A DNA stretch of 64,000 nucleotides from NCBI GenBank assembly GCA_900078375.1, contig FLQS01000025.1, positions 1 through 64,000 on the forward strand, given 5' to 3'. Source of the DNA: an uncultured Mycobacterium sp. (lineage in GTDB: Bacteria; Actinomycetota; Actinomycetes; Mycobacteriales; Mycobacteriaceae). Position numbers and translations under genes: made by a program. Positions 25,981 through 34,173 of this stretch are shown here, piece after piece. The notes beneath the pieces are model-generated. The model did not search any database. It was given only the letters and a program-made list of their open reading frames with translations, and had not been told where the DNA came from. Positions within the stretch are counted from its first letter, which is position 1. The number at the start of each line of letters is the position of its first letter.

Positions 25981-26439
25981 ATGACCGAACCGTCGTTGCG
26001 CCGGGCGATACCGTCCGATGCCGCGTCCATCGCTGAACTCGCCGAACGGGCCTACGAGAAGTACGTCGAGCGCATCGGGCGCAGGCCCGCGCCGATGGAC
26101 GCCGACTACGCGGCGCTCATCGACAGCGCGAATGTGTGGGTCCTGACGCGCGACGGCCACCTGGTCGGGAGCTTGGTCACGATCGTGAATGACGACCATC
26201 TGCTGTTGGATTCGATCGCCGTCGCACCCGATGCGCAGGGCAGCGGATACGGGGCACTACTGCTTCGCCGCACTGACGACGACGCGCACGACGCCGGCCT
26301 GACCGAGGTTCGCCTTTATACGAATGCCGCAATGACCGAGAACATCGCGATGTATCCGCGCTACGGCTACGTCGAAACCCATCGGGGCGGGCAGGACGGC
26401 TTCCGCCGGGTGTTCTTCAGCAAGCGCCTAGACAACTAA
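25981..26439 (+). CDS. GNAT-family N-acetyltransferase
   Basis: The 152-residue GNAT protein has the usual strand order. The acetyl-CoA pyrophosphate loop is VAPDAQGSGYGALLL (the Q/RxxGxG/A motif). It is followed by VRLYTNAAMTENIAMYPRYGYVE, the helix and beta-bulge that close the fold. The substrate is unknown. The start codon at 25981 is 15 bp from that of the divergent reductase and has no convincing Shine-Dalgarno, suggesting a leaderless transcript. Its TAA stop overlaps the stop of the convergent secreted-protein gene. Confidence 0.88.
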   Translation: MTEPSLRRAIPSDAASIAELAERAYEKYVERIGRRPAPMDADYAALIDSANVWVLTRDGHLVGSLVTIVNDDHLLLDSIAVAPDAQGSGYGALLLRRTDDDAHDAGLTEVRLYTNAAMTENIAMYPRYGYVETHRGGQDGFRRVFFSKRLDN

Positions 26440-26873
26440 GAGGACCACTTGGATAGGTAGCACTGCGGGCTGTACGGAGCGTCTTGCGCGATCGCGACCT
26501 GGCCGTCGATAGACACCTCACAATGCGCGTTCGGGGCGGCCTGCCCGCCATGCGTGGTGCTGCCGACCTGCAGGAACGCCCACTGCGGATCCGCGAGAGT
26601 GGTCTGGAAAACCCACGGCGCATCCGGCGACACGGTGATGGTCTCGCGCTTCATGAACGCATCGGAGTTCGCGTTGAAGGCGTCCTTGCTGGGCGGCTGG
26701 GCCGTCAGATAGCTGATCGTGAAGTCGTACGTGCCACCCGTCGCGAGCGTGTAGGTCACCTGGTGCCCGGGCGCCGGATCAGCGTTCGACACCGCGTGAG
26801 TGGCCGCAACACCGGCAGCCGCCATCACCAGCGCCGCCCCAACCCTTGCTGTCACTTTTCGCATATGGCCCAT
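26436..26873 (-). CDS. Secreted protein with an MmpS-like core
   Basis: The 145-residue product has a cleavable signal peptide, with a likely cut after THAVSNA (about residue 30). The mature part reads as a small beta domain: VTYTLATGGTYDFTISYLTAQ, SPDAPWVFQTTL and a C-terminal CEVSIDGQVAIAQDAPYSPQCY with two cysteines. This pattern resembles the periplasmic core of MmpS proteins but without a membrane anchor; that similarity is my inference. ATG 26873 or ATG 26864 could start it. No mmpL gene is adjacent. Confidence 0.72.
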   Translation of the reverse strand: MGHMRKVTARVGAALVMAAAGVAATHAVSNADPAPGHQVTYTLATGGTYDFTISYLTAQPPSKDAFNANSDAFMKRETITVSPDAPWVFQTTLADPQWAFLQVGSTTHGGQAAPNAHCEVSIDGQVAIAQDAPYSPQCYLSKWSS

Positions 26874-26939
26874 ATCGGCCACGCTACCGACATCGTTACC
26901 CGTGTCGGCGCCTGGTCGCGCACAGCGAATGAATAGCAG

Positions 26940-26956
26940 GTTAACGAGTTCGTCAC
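26940..26956. promoter_or_regulatory. Possible GlnR box upstream of urtA
   Basis: GTTAAC-N6-GTCAC at 26940-26956 resembles the GlnR half-site pair (GTnAC-N6-GnAAC) with 11-bp periodicity; weaker repeats continue downstream (ATATC, then AAACT). It lies about 120 bp before urtA, and urea uptake is a typical nitrogen-control target. The match is imperfect. Confidence 0.3.
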
Positions 26957-27077
26957 ATACAGATATCTCACAGAAACTTATCCGCTCTAACGTCCGGGTC
27001 GACACCAACCGTGGGTTCGGGGGCCATCAGGTCTGTCGAGGCCCAATGCTTGTCATTCCCAACATGAAAGGGCCTCT

Positions 27078-28340
27078 ATGCACCTCCGGCGTTCCGCTCT
27101 GAATCGATCGGCATTGGCCGCGACAAGCCTGATGGTGACGGCCGGTCTCGTGCTGTCCGGCTGCGGCAGCAAGGCGAGCGAGACTGACACAGCGAAGTCC
27201 GATTCGTGCGTGGACACCTCCGGGTCGACTATCAAGGTGGGTTCGCTGAACTCGCTGTCGGGCACCATGGCGATCTCCGAGGTCACCGTCCGCGACGCCA
27301 TCAAACTCGCCGTCGACGAGATCAACGGCAAGGGCGGTGTGCTGGGCAAGCAGATCCAGGTCGTCGGCGAAGACGGCGCCTCTGACCCCGCCGTGTTCGC
27401 CCAGAAAGCCGAGAAGCTGATCAAGGACGACTGCGTCGCCGCGGTGTTCGGCGGGTGGACCTCGTCGAGCCGCAAGGCCATGCTGCCGGTCTTCGAGAGC
27501 AACAACTCGCTGCTGTACTACCCCGTGCAGTACGAGGGCCTGGAATCGTCGAAGAACATCTTCTACACCGGCGCCACCACCAACCAGCAGATCGTGCCGG
27601 CCCTGGACTTCCTCAAGGAGAAGGGGCTCAAGACGCTGTACCTGGTAGGCAGCGACTACGTGTTCCCGCAGACCGCCAACCGCATCATCAAGGCGTACGC
27701 GGCGGCCAACGGTATCGAGATCAAGGGCGAGGACTACACACCGCTGGGCTCGACGGACTTCTCCACCATCGTCAACAAGGTCCGTGCCGCAGGCGCCGAC
27801 GCGGTCTTCAACACCCTCAACGGTGACTCCAACGTGGCGTTCTTCAAGGAGTACACCAACGCCGGATTGACCGCGCAGAAGATGCCGGTGGTCTCGGTGT
27901 CGATCGCCGAAGAAGAGGTGCAGGGCATCGGCGCGCAGAACATCGTCGACCAGCTGACGGCGTGGAACTACTACCAGACGGTGGACAACCCGGCGAACAA
28001 GGCGTTCGTGGCCGCCTACAAGGCCAAGTACGGCCAGAACAAGCCGACGTCGGATCCGATGGAGGCCGCTTATGTCTCGGTCTACCTGTGGAAGAACACC
28101 GTCGAAAAAGCGAAAGCCTTTGACACCAAGGCAATTCAGGACAACGCGGGTGGCGTCACGTTCGACGCGCCGGAGGGCCTGGTCACCATCGACGGCGAGA
28201 ACCACCACATCACCAAGACCGCGCGGATCGGCGAGATCCATCCCGACGGACTGATCTATACGATCTGGGAATCCCCCGGTCCGATCACCCCGGACCCGTA
28301 CCTGAAGTCCTACCCCTGGGCCAAGGGCCTGTCGGGCTGA
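27078..28340 (+). CDS. urtA: Urea ABC transporter, substrate-binding lipoprotein UrtA
   Basis: The 420-residue extracytoplasmic binding protein has a lipobox (LVLSGC, lipidated Cys29). The mature part follows the UrtA/leucine-binding fold: VGSLNSLSGTMAISE, FGGWTSSSRKAMLPVFE, the UrtA-typical LYYPVQYEGLESSKNIFYTG, and PMEAAYVSVYLWK. It captures urea or short amides and delivers them to UrtBC. AAAGGG lies 5 bases before the ATG. It heads a five-gene cluster in the canonical order urtABCDE. A related amide-binding specificity cannot be excluded from sequence alone. Confidence 0.94.
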   Translation: MHLRRSALNRSALAATSLMVTAGLVLSGCGSKASETDTAKSDSCVDTSGSTIKVGSLNSLSGTMAISEVTVRDAIKLAVDEINGKGGVLGKQIQVVGEDGASDPAVFAQKAEKLIKDDCVAAVFGGWTSSSRKAMLPVFESNNSLLYYPVQYEGLESSKNIFYTGATTNQQIVPALDFLKEKGLKTLYLVGSDYVFPQTANRIIKAYAAANGIEIKGEDYTPLGSTDFSTIVNKVRAAGADAVFNTLNGDSNVAFFKEYTNAGLTAQKMPVVSVSIAEEEVQGIGAQNIVDQLTAWNYYQTVDNPANKAFVAAYKAKYGQNKPTSDPMEAAYVSVYLWKNTVEKAKAFDTKAIQDNAGGVTFDAPEGLVTIDGENHHITKTARIGEIHPDGLIYTIWESPGPITPDPYLKSYPWAKGLSG

Positions 28341-28374
28341 CCCGGGCGAGCGAATCGACGGGAACTGGCACAGC

Positions 28375-29259
28375 ATGGAAGTCCTTGTCGGACAGCTGGC
28401 GACAGGATTGAGCCTCGGCTCGATCCTGTTGCTGGCCGCATTGGGGCTGTCGCTGACGTTCGGCCAGATGGGCGTCATCAACATGGCGCACGGCGAATTC
28501 ATCATGGTCGGCTGCTACACGGCCTACGTGGTGCAGAAAGTGATCTCGAATGCCGGTGCATCACTGCTGGTTTCGCTGGTGGTGGGATTCGTCGTCGGCG
28601 GCCTGCTCGGGGTACTGCTGGAAGTCACACTGATCCAGCGGATGTACGACCGTCCGCTGGACACGCTGTTAGTGACGTTCGGCGTCGGGCTGATCCTGCA
28701 GCAGGCCGCACGCAGCATCTTCGGCGCGCCCGCCGTCAATGTCACCGCGCCGACGTGGCTGTCCGGAGGTCTCGAGATCCTCGGGGCGGTGGTGCCCAAG
28801 ACCCGCGTCTTCATCCTCGTGCTGGCGGTGGTCTGCGTCGCCGTGCTGGCCGCGGTACTCAAGCTCAGCCCGATGGGCCGGCGCATCCGGGCTGTCGTCC
28901 AGAACCGGGATCTGGCTGAAACGAGCGGCATTTCGAGCCGCAGGACCGATATCACCACGTTCTTCATCGGTTCGGGACTGGCCAGCGTGGCCGGTGTGGC
29001 GCTCACCCTGATCGGATCGACGAGTTCCACCATCGGCCAGAGCTATCTGATCGACGCGTTCCTGGTGGTCGTGGTCGGCGGACTCGGTCAGATCAAGGGC
29101 ACGGTGATCGCCGCGTTCGCACTCGGGTTGATGAACTCCTTCATCGAGTACAGCACCACCGCGTCGCTGGCGAAGGTCATCGTGTTCGTGGTCATCGTGA
29201 TCTTCCTGCAGGCGCGCCCGCAAGGCTTGTTCACGGTGCGGACAAGGAGTTTGGTATGA
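28375..29259 (+). CDS. urtB: Urea ABC transporter permease UrtB
   Basis: The 294-residue branched-chain-type permease has about eight membrane helices. Motifs include LGLSLTFGQMGVINMAHGEF near the N-terminus and VVGGLGQIKGTVIAAFALG near the C-terminus. It lacks the long periplasmic extension found in some proteobacterial UrtB proteins. It pairs with UrtC to form the channel. It begins 34 bp after urtA and overlaps urtC by 4 bp (ATGA at 29256). Confidence 0.94.
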   Translation: MEVLVGQLATGLSLGSILLLAALGLSLTFGQMGVINMAHGEFIMVGCYTAYVVQKVISNAGASLLVSLVVGFVVGGLLGVLLEVTLIQRMYDRPLDTLLVTFGVGLILQQAARSIFGAPAVNVTAPTWLSGGLEILGAVVPKTRVFILVLAVVCVAVLAAVLKLSPMGRRIRAVVQNRDLAETSGISSRRTDITTFFIGSGLASVAGVALTLIGSTSSTIGQSYLIDAFLVVVVGGLGQIKGTVIAAFALGLMNSFIEYSTTASLAKVIVFVVIVIFLQARPQGLFTVRTRSLV

Positions 29260-30380
29260 GGAGCGCCAGAGGACGCTGGCAGGCCCATGCCCTTCCGATG
29301 GCCGGTTTCGCGGTCGCCGCCATCGTGCTGTTCGGGGTGGCACCGGCGCTGCTGTCCAGCTTCCGGCTCGGTCTGCTCGGCCAATACCTGTGCTATGCGA
29401 TCGTGGCCGCCGGTATCGGGCTGGCGTGGGGCCGCGGTGGCATGCTCACGTTGGGCCAGGGCGTGTTCTTCGGGCTGGGCGCCTACATGATGGGCATGCA
29501 CCTCAAGATCGCCGACGCCGAAGTCCGCAAGCAGGCGGTCCCGGACTTCATGCAGATCGCGGGAATTCCTGCGCTGCCGTCCTATTGGGAGCCGTTCTCA
29601 TCGGCGGCATTCACGCTTGCGGCGATCGTCGTGGTCCCGACAGGGATCGCGGCGCTGCTCGGGCTCGGAGTGTTCAAGCGCCGGGTCAAGGGTGCGTACT
29701 TCGCGATCCTGTCCCAAGCACTGGCGGCGGCACTGGCCATCCTGCTCGTCGGCCAGGCGACGTTGGGTGGCAGCAACGGACTCAACGGCTTTCGCACCTT
29801 CTTCGGGTTCAAGCTGTCCGATCCGGTGAACCGGCAGATGCTGTACTTCATCGCCGCGGGCACCCTGCTCGTGGTCGTCGCGGTGGTGCGCCAGTTGATG
29901 CAGAGCCGCTACGGCGAACTTCTCGTCGCGGTCCGCGACGGCGAGGAGCGCGTGCGGTTCCTTGGCTATGACCCGGCCAACATCAAGGTCGTCGCCTACA
30001 CCACCGCAGCGCTGTTCGCCAGCATCGCCGGTGCCCTGTTCGCCCCCATCATCGGTTTCATCACCCCGGCTCAGGTCGGCGTCGTGCCGTCCATTGCCTT
30101 CTTGATCGGTGTCGCGATCGGCGGGCGAACCACGCTGCTCGGCCCGATCCTGGGCGCCGTCGGTGTGGCCTGGGCGCAAACGGCGTTCTCCGAACGCTTT
30201 CCGTCGGGCTGGACCTACGCCCAGGGCTTGCTGTTCATCGTCGTCGTCGGCTTCTTCCCCGCCGGGTTCGCCGGTCTCGGGGCACTGTTCCGCCGGCGCC
30301 GCCGCACCAAGGCCGCCGCCACGCCCAGCAGCGAACCCGATCGGCGAACCGAGTCCGAACCGGTGGGAGCGACACCATGA
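29256..30380 (+). CDS. urtC: Urea ABC transporter permease UrtC
   Basis: The 374-residue permease has the LivM/UrtC pattern: GRGGMLTLGQGVFFGLGAYMMG, then KGAYFAILSQALAAALAIL, the UrtC-typical GSNGLNGF and VAIGGRTTLLGPILGAVGVAW. The C-terminal tail is basic and Ser/Pro-rich. It completes the membrane pair with UrtB. Four-base overlaps with both urtB and urtD indicate translational coupling. Confidence 0.94.
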   Translation: MRSARGRWQAHALPMAGFAVAAIVLFGVAPALLSSFRLGLLGQYLCYAIVAAGIGLAWGRGGMLTLGQGVFFGLGAYMMGMHLKIADAEVRKQAVPDFMQIAGIPALPSYWEPFSSAAFTLAAIVVVPTGIAALLGLGVFKRRVKGAYFAILSQALAAALAILLVGQATLGGSNGLNGFRTFFGFKLSDPVNRQMLYFIAAGTLLVVVAVVRQLMQSRYGELLVAVRDGEERVRFLGYDPANIKVVAYTTAALFASIAGALFAPIIGFITPAQVGVVPSIAFLIGVAIGGRTTLLGPILGAVGVAWAQTAFSERFPSGWTYAQGLLFIVVVGFFPAGFAGLGALFRRRRRTKAAATPSSEPDRRTESEPVGATP

Positions 30381-31198
30381 CCGAACTCGCCGAACCGGTA
30401 GCCGGCGGCAATGTCGGCATGGGCACCCAGTACCTCGAAGTCCGCGGTCTCACGGTCGATTTCGATGGATTCAAGGCTGTCAACGAGGTCGACCTGACGC
30501 TGTTCCAAGGCGATCTGCGATTCCTGATCGGCCCCAACGGGGCCGGTAAGACCACCGTCATCGACGCGATCACCGGTCTGGTGCCCGCCACCGGCTCGGT
30601 CGACAAGTCCGGCGTGGATCTGCTGGGCAAGAAGGTCCACCAGATCGCCCGGCTCGGCGTCGGCCGAACCTTTCAGACCGCCAGCGTGTTCGAGCAGCTG
30701 ACCGTGCTGCAGAACCTCGACATCGCCGCCGGAGCGAGCCGGTCCTGGTTGACCCTGCTGCGCCGGCGCAAAGCGGTGTTGCCCGCCATCGAGGAGGCGC
30801 TCGAGACGATCGGGCTCACCGACCTCGCCGATCGGCCGGCGGGCATCCTGGCGCACGGCCAGAAGCAGTGGCTGGAGATCGGCATGTTGCTGGTGCAGAA
30901 CGCCGACGTGCTGCTACTCGACGAACCGGTCGCCGGGATGAGCGGCGAGGAACGCGAAGAGACCGGAAACCTGTTGCGCCGCATCGGTTCCTCGCGCACC
31001 GTCGTTGTCGTCGAACATGACATGGATTTCATGAGGGCGTTCGCCACCTCCGTCACGGTGCTGGCCCGCGGCCAGGTGATCGCCGAAGGGTCGGTCGCCG
31101 AGGTGCAGGCCAACCCCAAGGTGCAGGAGGTCTATCTGGGCACTGCGGCGGCGGGCGCGGATGGAATTCCGGACGAACTGATCGAGGAGACCTCGTAA
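30377..31198 (+). CDS. urtD: Urea ABC transporter ATPase UrtD
   Basis: The 273-residue LivG-type ATPase has Walker A GPNGAGKTT, Q-loop region FQTASVFEQLTVLQNLDI, Walker B VLLLDEPVAGM and the H-loop VVEHDMDFM. The ABC signature region is degenerate (ILAHGQKQWLEIG instead of LSGGQ), which is normal for UrtD. It overlaps urtC by 4 bp, and its TAA stop shares one base with the urtE ATG (TAATG at 31196-31200). Confidence 0.95.
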   Translation: MTELAEPVAGGNVGMGTQYLEVRGLTVDFDGFKAVNEVDLTLFQGDLRFLIGPNGAGKTTVIDAITGLVPATGSVDKSGVDLLGKKVHQIARLGVGRTFQTASVFEQLTVLQNLDIAAGASRSWLTLLRRRKAVLPAIEEALETIGLTDLADRPAGILAHGQKQWLEIGMLLVQNADVLLLDEPVAGMSGEEREETGNLLRRIGSSRTVVVVEHDMDFMRAFATSVTVLARGQVIAEGSVAEVQANPKVQEVYLGTAAAGADGIPDELIEETS

Positions 31199-31890
31199 TG
31201 CTGCAACTCGTCGATGTCCGGACCGGATACGGACGTTCGCAGGTCATCCACGGTGTCAGCGTCGAGGTGCCCTCCGACGGGGTGGCCGCGGTGATGGGGC
31301 ACAACGGTGCCGGCAAGACGACCCTGCTGCGTGCGGCGGTCGGCCTGTTGAAATGCAGTGCGGGCAAGGTGCTGCTGCACGGCGACGACGTGACCAAGAT
31401 GCGGCCCAGCGCCCGCGTGGCGCGCGGGCTGGCGTACGTGCCGCAGGGCCAGCAGTCCTTCGGCCAGCTGACCACCGCGGAGAATCTTCAGGTCGTCGCC
31501 GACGGCCGCAAGAACGGCAAGCAGCTAATCGACGAACAGCTCGACCTGTTCCCCGCGCTCAAGGAATTGCTGACACGCCGAGCCGGTCTGCTCTCCGGCG
31601 GTCAGCGCCAGCAGCTGGCGATCGCGCGGGCACTGATCACCAGCCCGAAGATCCTGATCCTCGACGAACCCACCGAGGGCATTCAGCCGTCGGTGGTCGC
31701 CGAGATCGAGGCGGCGATCACCGCGCTGACCCGCCGCGGTGATCTCGGCGTGCTGCTGGTCGAGCAGCACATCGGCTTCGCGCTGGAATCGGCACAGCAG
31801 TACTACATCCTGGAAGCCGGCCGAGTCACCTCCAGCGGGACCGGCGGATCGGCGTCGGAGGCCGACGTGCGGGCGGCAATGGCTATCTAG
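31198..31890 (+). CDS. urtE: Urea ABC transporter ATPase UrtE
   Basis: The 230-residue LivF-type ATPase has Walker A GHNGAGKTT, signature LLSGGQRQQLAIARAL, Walker B ILILDEPTEGIQPS and H-loop LVEQHIGFAL. It forms the second nucleotide-binding subunit with UrtD. It is the last gene of the urt operon; no urease structural or accessory gene follows, and the next ORF, 22 bp on, is an unrelated membrane protein. Confidence 0.95.
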   Translation: MLQLVDVRTGYGRSQVIHGVSVEVPSDGVAAVMGHNGAGKTTLLRAAVGLLKCSAGKVLLHGDDVTKMRPSARVARGLAYVPQGQQSFGQLTTAENLQVVADGRKNGKQLIDEQLDLFPALKELLTRRAGLLSGGQRQQLAIARALITSPKILILDEPTEGIQPSVVAEIEAAITALTRRGDLGVLLVEQHIGFALESAQQYYILEAGRVTSSGTGGSASEADVRAAMAI

Positions 31891-31912
31891 CGGCTATCTC
31901 TAGACTCACCGC

Positions 31913-32422
31913 ATGCCCCGCATCCTGCGTGAGGTCGGCGGTTTGGTGATCGCCGAGGACGGCCCGCTGCTGCTGGTCGTCGACCGGGGCAACGGTCCAC
32001 CCGCGGTGCTGGCTTTCGTGACCGGTGTGGTGACGCTGGTCTTCGGCGGATTCAGTGCGGTCAGCCTCGTGGCGGCTGGGCCCGCGGGGTTAGGTATCGG
32101 GTTTCTAACCGCCGGGTTGGCAGCTGCGGCGGTGACGGTGGCAGTGGTACGGCGCATCCGGCGCACGCGGTCGATCCCGGTGAGCGACTACCGTCCGGTG
32201 GCGGTGTTCGACCGGGCCGCCCAGGTCTACCGCGATGCCGACGGTCGTGTCGTGGCCGCGCTGAACACGGTCACCTTCCACCGCCGGCTGCAGTTGGGAT
32301 CCAGTTCGCCCAAGCTGGTGGCTGAGACGCCGTCGGGTTCCCATGTGCTGTTGCGGGGCAACCCGTTCACCGGCGGACTGGGTGATCTCGACAGCGTGCT
32401 CACCGCCGCGGTCGCGATCTAG
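31913..32422 (+). CDS. Two-helix membrane protein of unknown function
   Basis: The 169-residue product has two adjacent hydrophobic helices (about residues 30-80), a basic stop-transfer RRIRRTRS, and a soluble C-terminal part. That part reads as a small beta-rich unit (VFDRAAQVYRDADGRVVAAL, FHRRLQLGSSSPKLVAETP). No domain is recognised. It begins 22 bp after urtE and may be read through from the urt operon, but it shows no clear link to urea transport. Confidence 0.68.
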   Translation: MPRILREVGGLVIAEDGPLLLVVDRGNGPPAVLAFVTGVVTLVFGGFSAVSLVAAGPAGLGIGFLTAGLAAAAVTVAVVRRIRRTRSIPVSDYRPVAVFDRAAQVYRDADGRVVAALNTVTFHRRLQLGSSSPKLVAETPSGSHVLLRGNPFTGGLGDLDSVLTAAVAI

Positions 32423-32451
32423 ACTTGTCGAGTGAACTGGGTCACGGCAGT

Positions 32452-32476
32452 GAACGAAATTCCCCTGCGGCGCGTC
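32452..32476 (+). promoter_or_regulatory. ECF-sigma-like promoter of the catalase/b561 operon
   Basis: GAAC at 32452-32455 and CGTC at 32473-32476 are separated by 17 bases. This is the typical -35 (AAC) and -10 (CGTC) arrangement of extracytoplasmic-function sigma factors. The -10 ends 9 bases before the catalase ATG, and no Shine-Dalgarno is present, so the mRNA would be nearly leaderless. Confidence 0.5.
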
Positions 32477-32485
32477 CCCAATTAA

Positions 32486-33568
32486 ATGACCAACCGTCCA
32501 CGCTGGGGCGTGAATACCGCTGTGAGCCGTCGATCGATTCTGGTCGGAGTTGGCGCGGTCGGCGCCTTTCTCGCCGTCGACCTCGGCGCCGTCGCCTACG
32601 CCAATAAATGGATCGGATCCGACGGTGCCCGCAAGGTATTTCTGGACGGATTCCGGACGGTCAACGGACCTCAGCTCGGCTTCCGCAAGAACCACGCCAA
32701 GGGCGTCGTCGTCAACGGCTACTTCGAAAGCAACGGCAAAGCCCGGGATCTCAGTCGCGCCGCGGTGTTCCTGCCGGGCCGGGTTCCCGTCGTCGGCCGC
32801 TTCTCGCTCGCCGGCGGTGATGCCCACGCGCCCGACACCCCCGGCGCGGCCCGCGGCCTCGGCCTGACTTTCGGATTTCCCGACAGCTGGCAATGGCGGA
32901 CGGCGATGCTGAATCTTCCGGTTTTCCCTGACAATTCGCCGCGCGGATTCTACGACCGGCTGCTCGCGTCGAAGATCGTGCCGGGCACCGGGAAACCGGA
33001 CCCGGCGGTGATGAACGCTTTCCTGGCCGCCCACCCCGAGACCGCCGCCGCGATGGCCATCATCAAGAAGCAGCCACCAACGATCGGATTCGGCGACAGC
33101 ACATTTCGCAGCCTGAACACCTTCTACTTCGTCGACAACGCCGGCGCCCGCACGCCGGTGCGCTGGTCACTCGTGCCGCAACAGACGACCGCACCGGCCC
33201 CGCGATCCGGTGACACCAACAGTTTGTTCGACGCCCTGATTCGCCAACTGCGCGGCGGGCCGTTGCGGTGGCACCTGCTGATCACAATCGCCGAGCCCGG
33301 CGATCCGCTGACCGACGCCACCCTCCCATGGCCCGCCGACCGGCACAGCATCGATATCGGCCTGCTCACGCTGACCGGAGTGGCGACCGAAGCCCCCGGC
33401 AATGCCCGCGATATCAACTTCGATCCGCTGATGTTGCCCGAAGGTATCGAACCGTCCGATGACCCGTTACTGTCCGCTCGGTCTGACATCTACGCGGCGT
33501 CGTACCGGCAGCGCACCGGCGAGCCGAAGTCGCCACCGCCGGTGCAGGTATCGGAGGTCGGCGCATGA
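32486..33568 (+). CDS. Catalase-family peroxidase with Tat-type signal
   Basis: The 360-residue protein is a minimal catalase-fold heme peroxidase (SrpA/catalase-related group). It lacks the C-terminal extensions of classical catalases of about 500 residues. The distal histidine is in KNHAKG (His70), and the proximal heme tyrosine fits RSDIYAAS (Arg332-x3-Tyr336). The N-terminus has a twin-arginine pattern SRRSILVG followed by a hydrophobic stretch, suggesting folded export or membrane anchoring. It overlaps the cytochrome b561 gene by 4 bp, so the b-type cytochrome probably feeds electrons to it for peroxide reduction at the membrane. Confidence 0.88.
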   Translation: MTNRPRWGVNTAVSRRSILVGVGAVGAFLAVDLGAVAYANKWIGSDGARKVFLDGFRTVNGPQLGFRKNHAKGVVVNGYFESNGKARDLSRAAVFLPGRVPVVGRFSLAGGDAHAPDTPGAARGLGLTFGFPDSWQWRTAMLNLPVFPDNSPRGFYDRLLASKIVPGTGKPDPAVMNAFLAAHPETAAAMAIIKKQPPTIGFGDSTFRSLNTFYFVDNAGARTPVRWSLVPQQTTAPAPRSGDTNSLFDALIRQLRGGPLRWHLLITIAEPGDPLTDATLPWPADRHSIDIGLLTLTGVATEAPGNARDINFDPLMLPEGIEPSDDPLLSARSDIYAASYRQRTGEPKSPPPVQVSEVGA

Positions 33569-34137
33569 CGACCGTCGACCGCTATCCGGTGCGCACCCGG
33601 GTACTGCACTGGCTGACCGCAGCCCTGGTATTCAGCGCCTTGCTCATCGGGTTCGTGATGGTGAATTCGCTCGGCAGCTACGGCGCCCTGGTGGGCGTGC
33701 ACATGACGCTGGGGGTGCTGATCCTGTTTGTCGTGGTCGTCCGGGCGGCCAATCGCTTCACCCACCGCACGCCGCGACTGCCGGACACCGTGGGCTCTGT
33801 CGAGCACCTGTTGGTGGTCGGCTCCGAGATCGGGCTGTACGCCCTCATGCTGGCCCAGCCGCTGGTCGGCTGGGCGATGGTGTCAGCGGGCGGGCGGCCC
33901 GTCGTCGTCTTCGACTGGCTTCGGCTCCCGCGCATCGCGCCGTTCGACGCCGACCTGTACTTCGTGCTGCGGCAGGCACACTCCGTATTCGCCTACCTGC
34001 TCGTCGCGGCGATCGCCGCGCACGTGTCGGCGGTCCTGCTGCACACCCTCACCTTGGGCGACCGGATGCTGAGCCGGATGACGTTCGGCGCCCGCCGCAC
34101 CGCGACCGACGTCAATGCCGCACCGCAGGCGGACTGA
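33565..34137 (+). CDS. Cytochrome b561
   Basis: The 190-residue product has four membrane helices with the histidines expected to bind two b hemes: RVLHWLTA (His15), GVHMTLG, RQAHSVFAY and the AAHVSAVLLHTL helix. The family oxidises quinol or ascorbate-like donors and passes electrons across the membrane. It overlaps the catalase-family peroxidase gene (ATGA, 33565-33568), which implies a two-component peroxide-reducing system. Confidence 0.93.
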   Translation: MTTVDRYPVRTRVLHWLTAALVFSALLIGFVMVNSLGSYGALVGVHMTLGVLILFVVVVRAANRFTHRTPRLPDTVGSVEHLLVVGSEIGLYALMLAQPLVGWAMVSAGGRPVVVFDWLRLPRIAPFDADLYFVLRQAHSVFAYLLVAAIAAHVSAVLLHTLTLGDRMLSRMTFGARRTATDVNAAPQAD

Positions 34138-34173
34138 GCAGGCATCATGGCTGTCAACTGACGGGAGCTCCTG

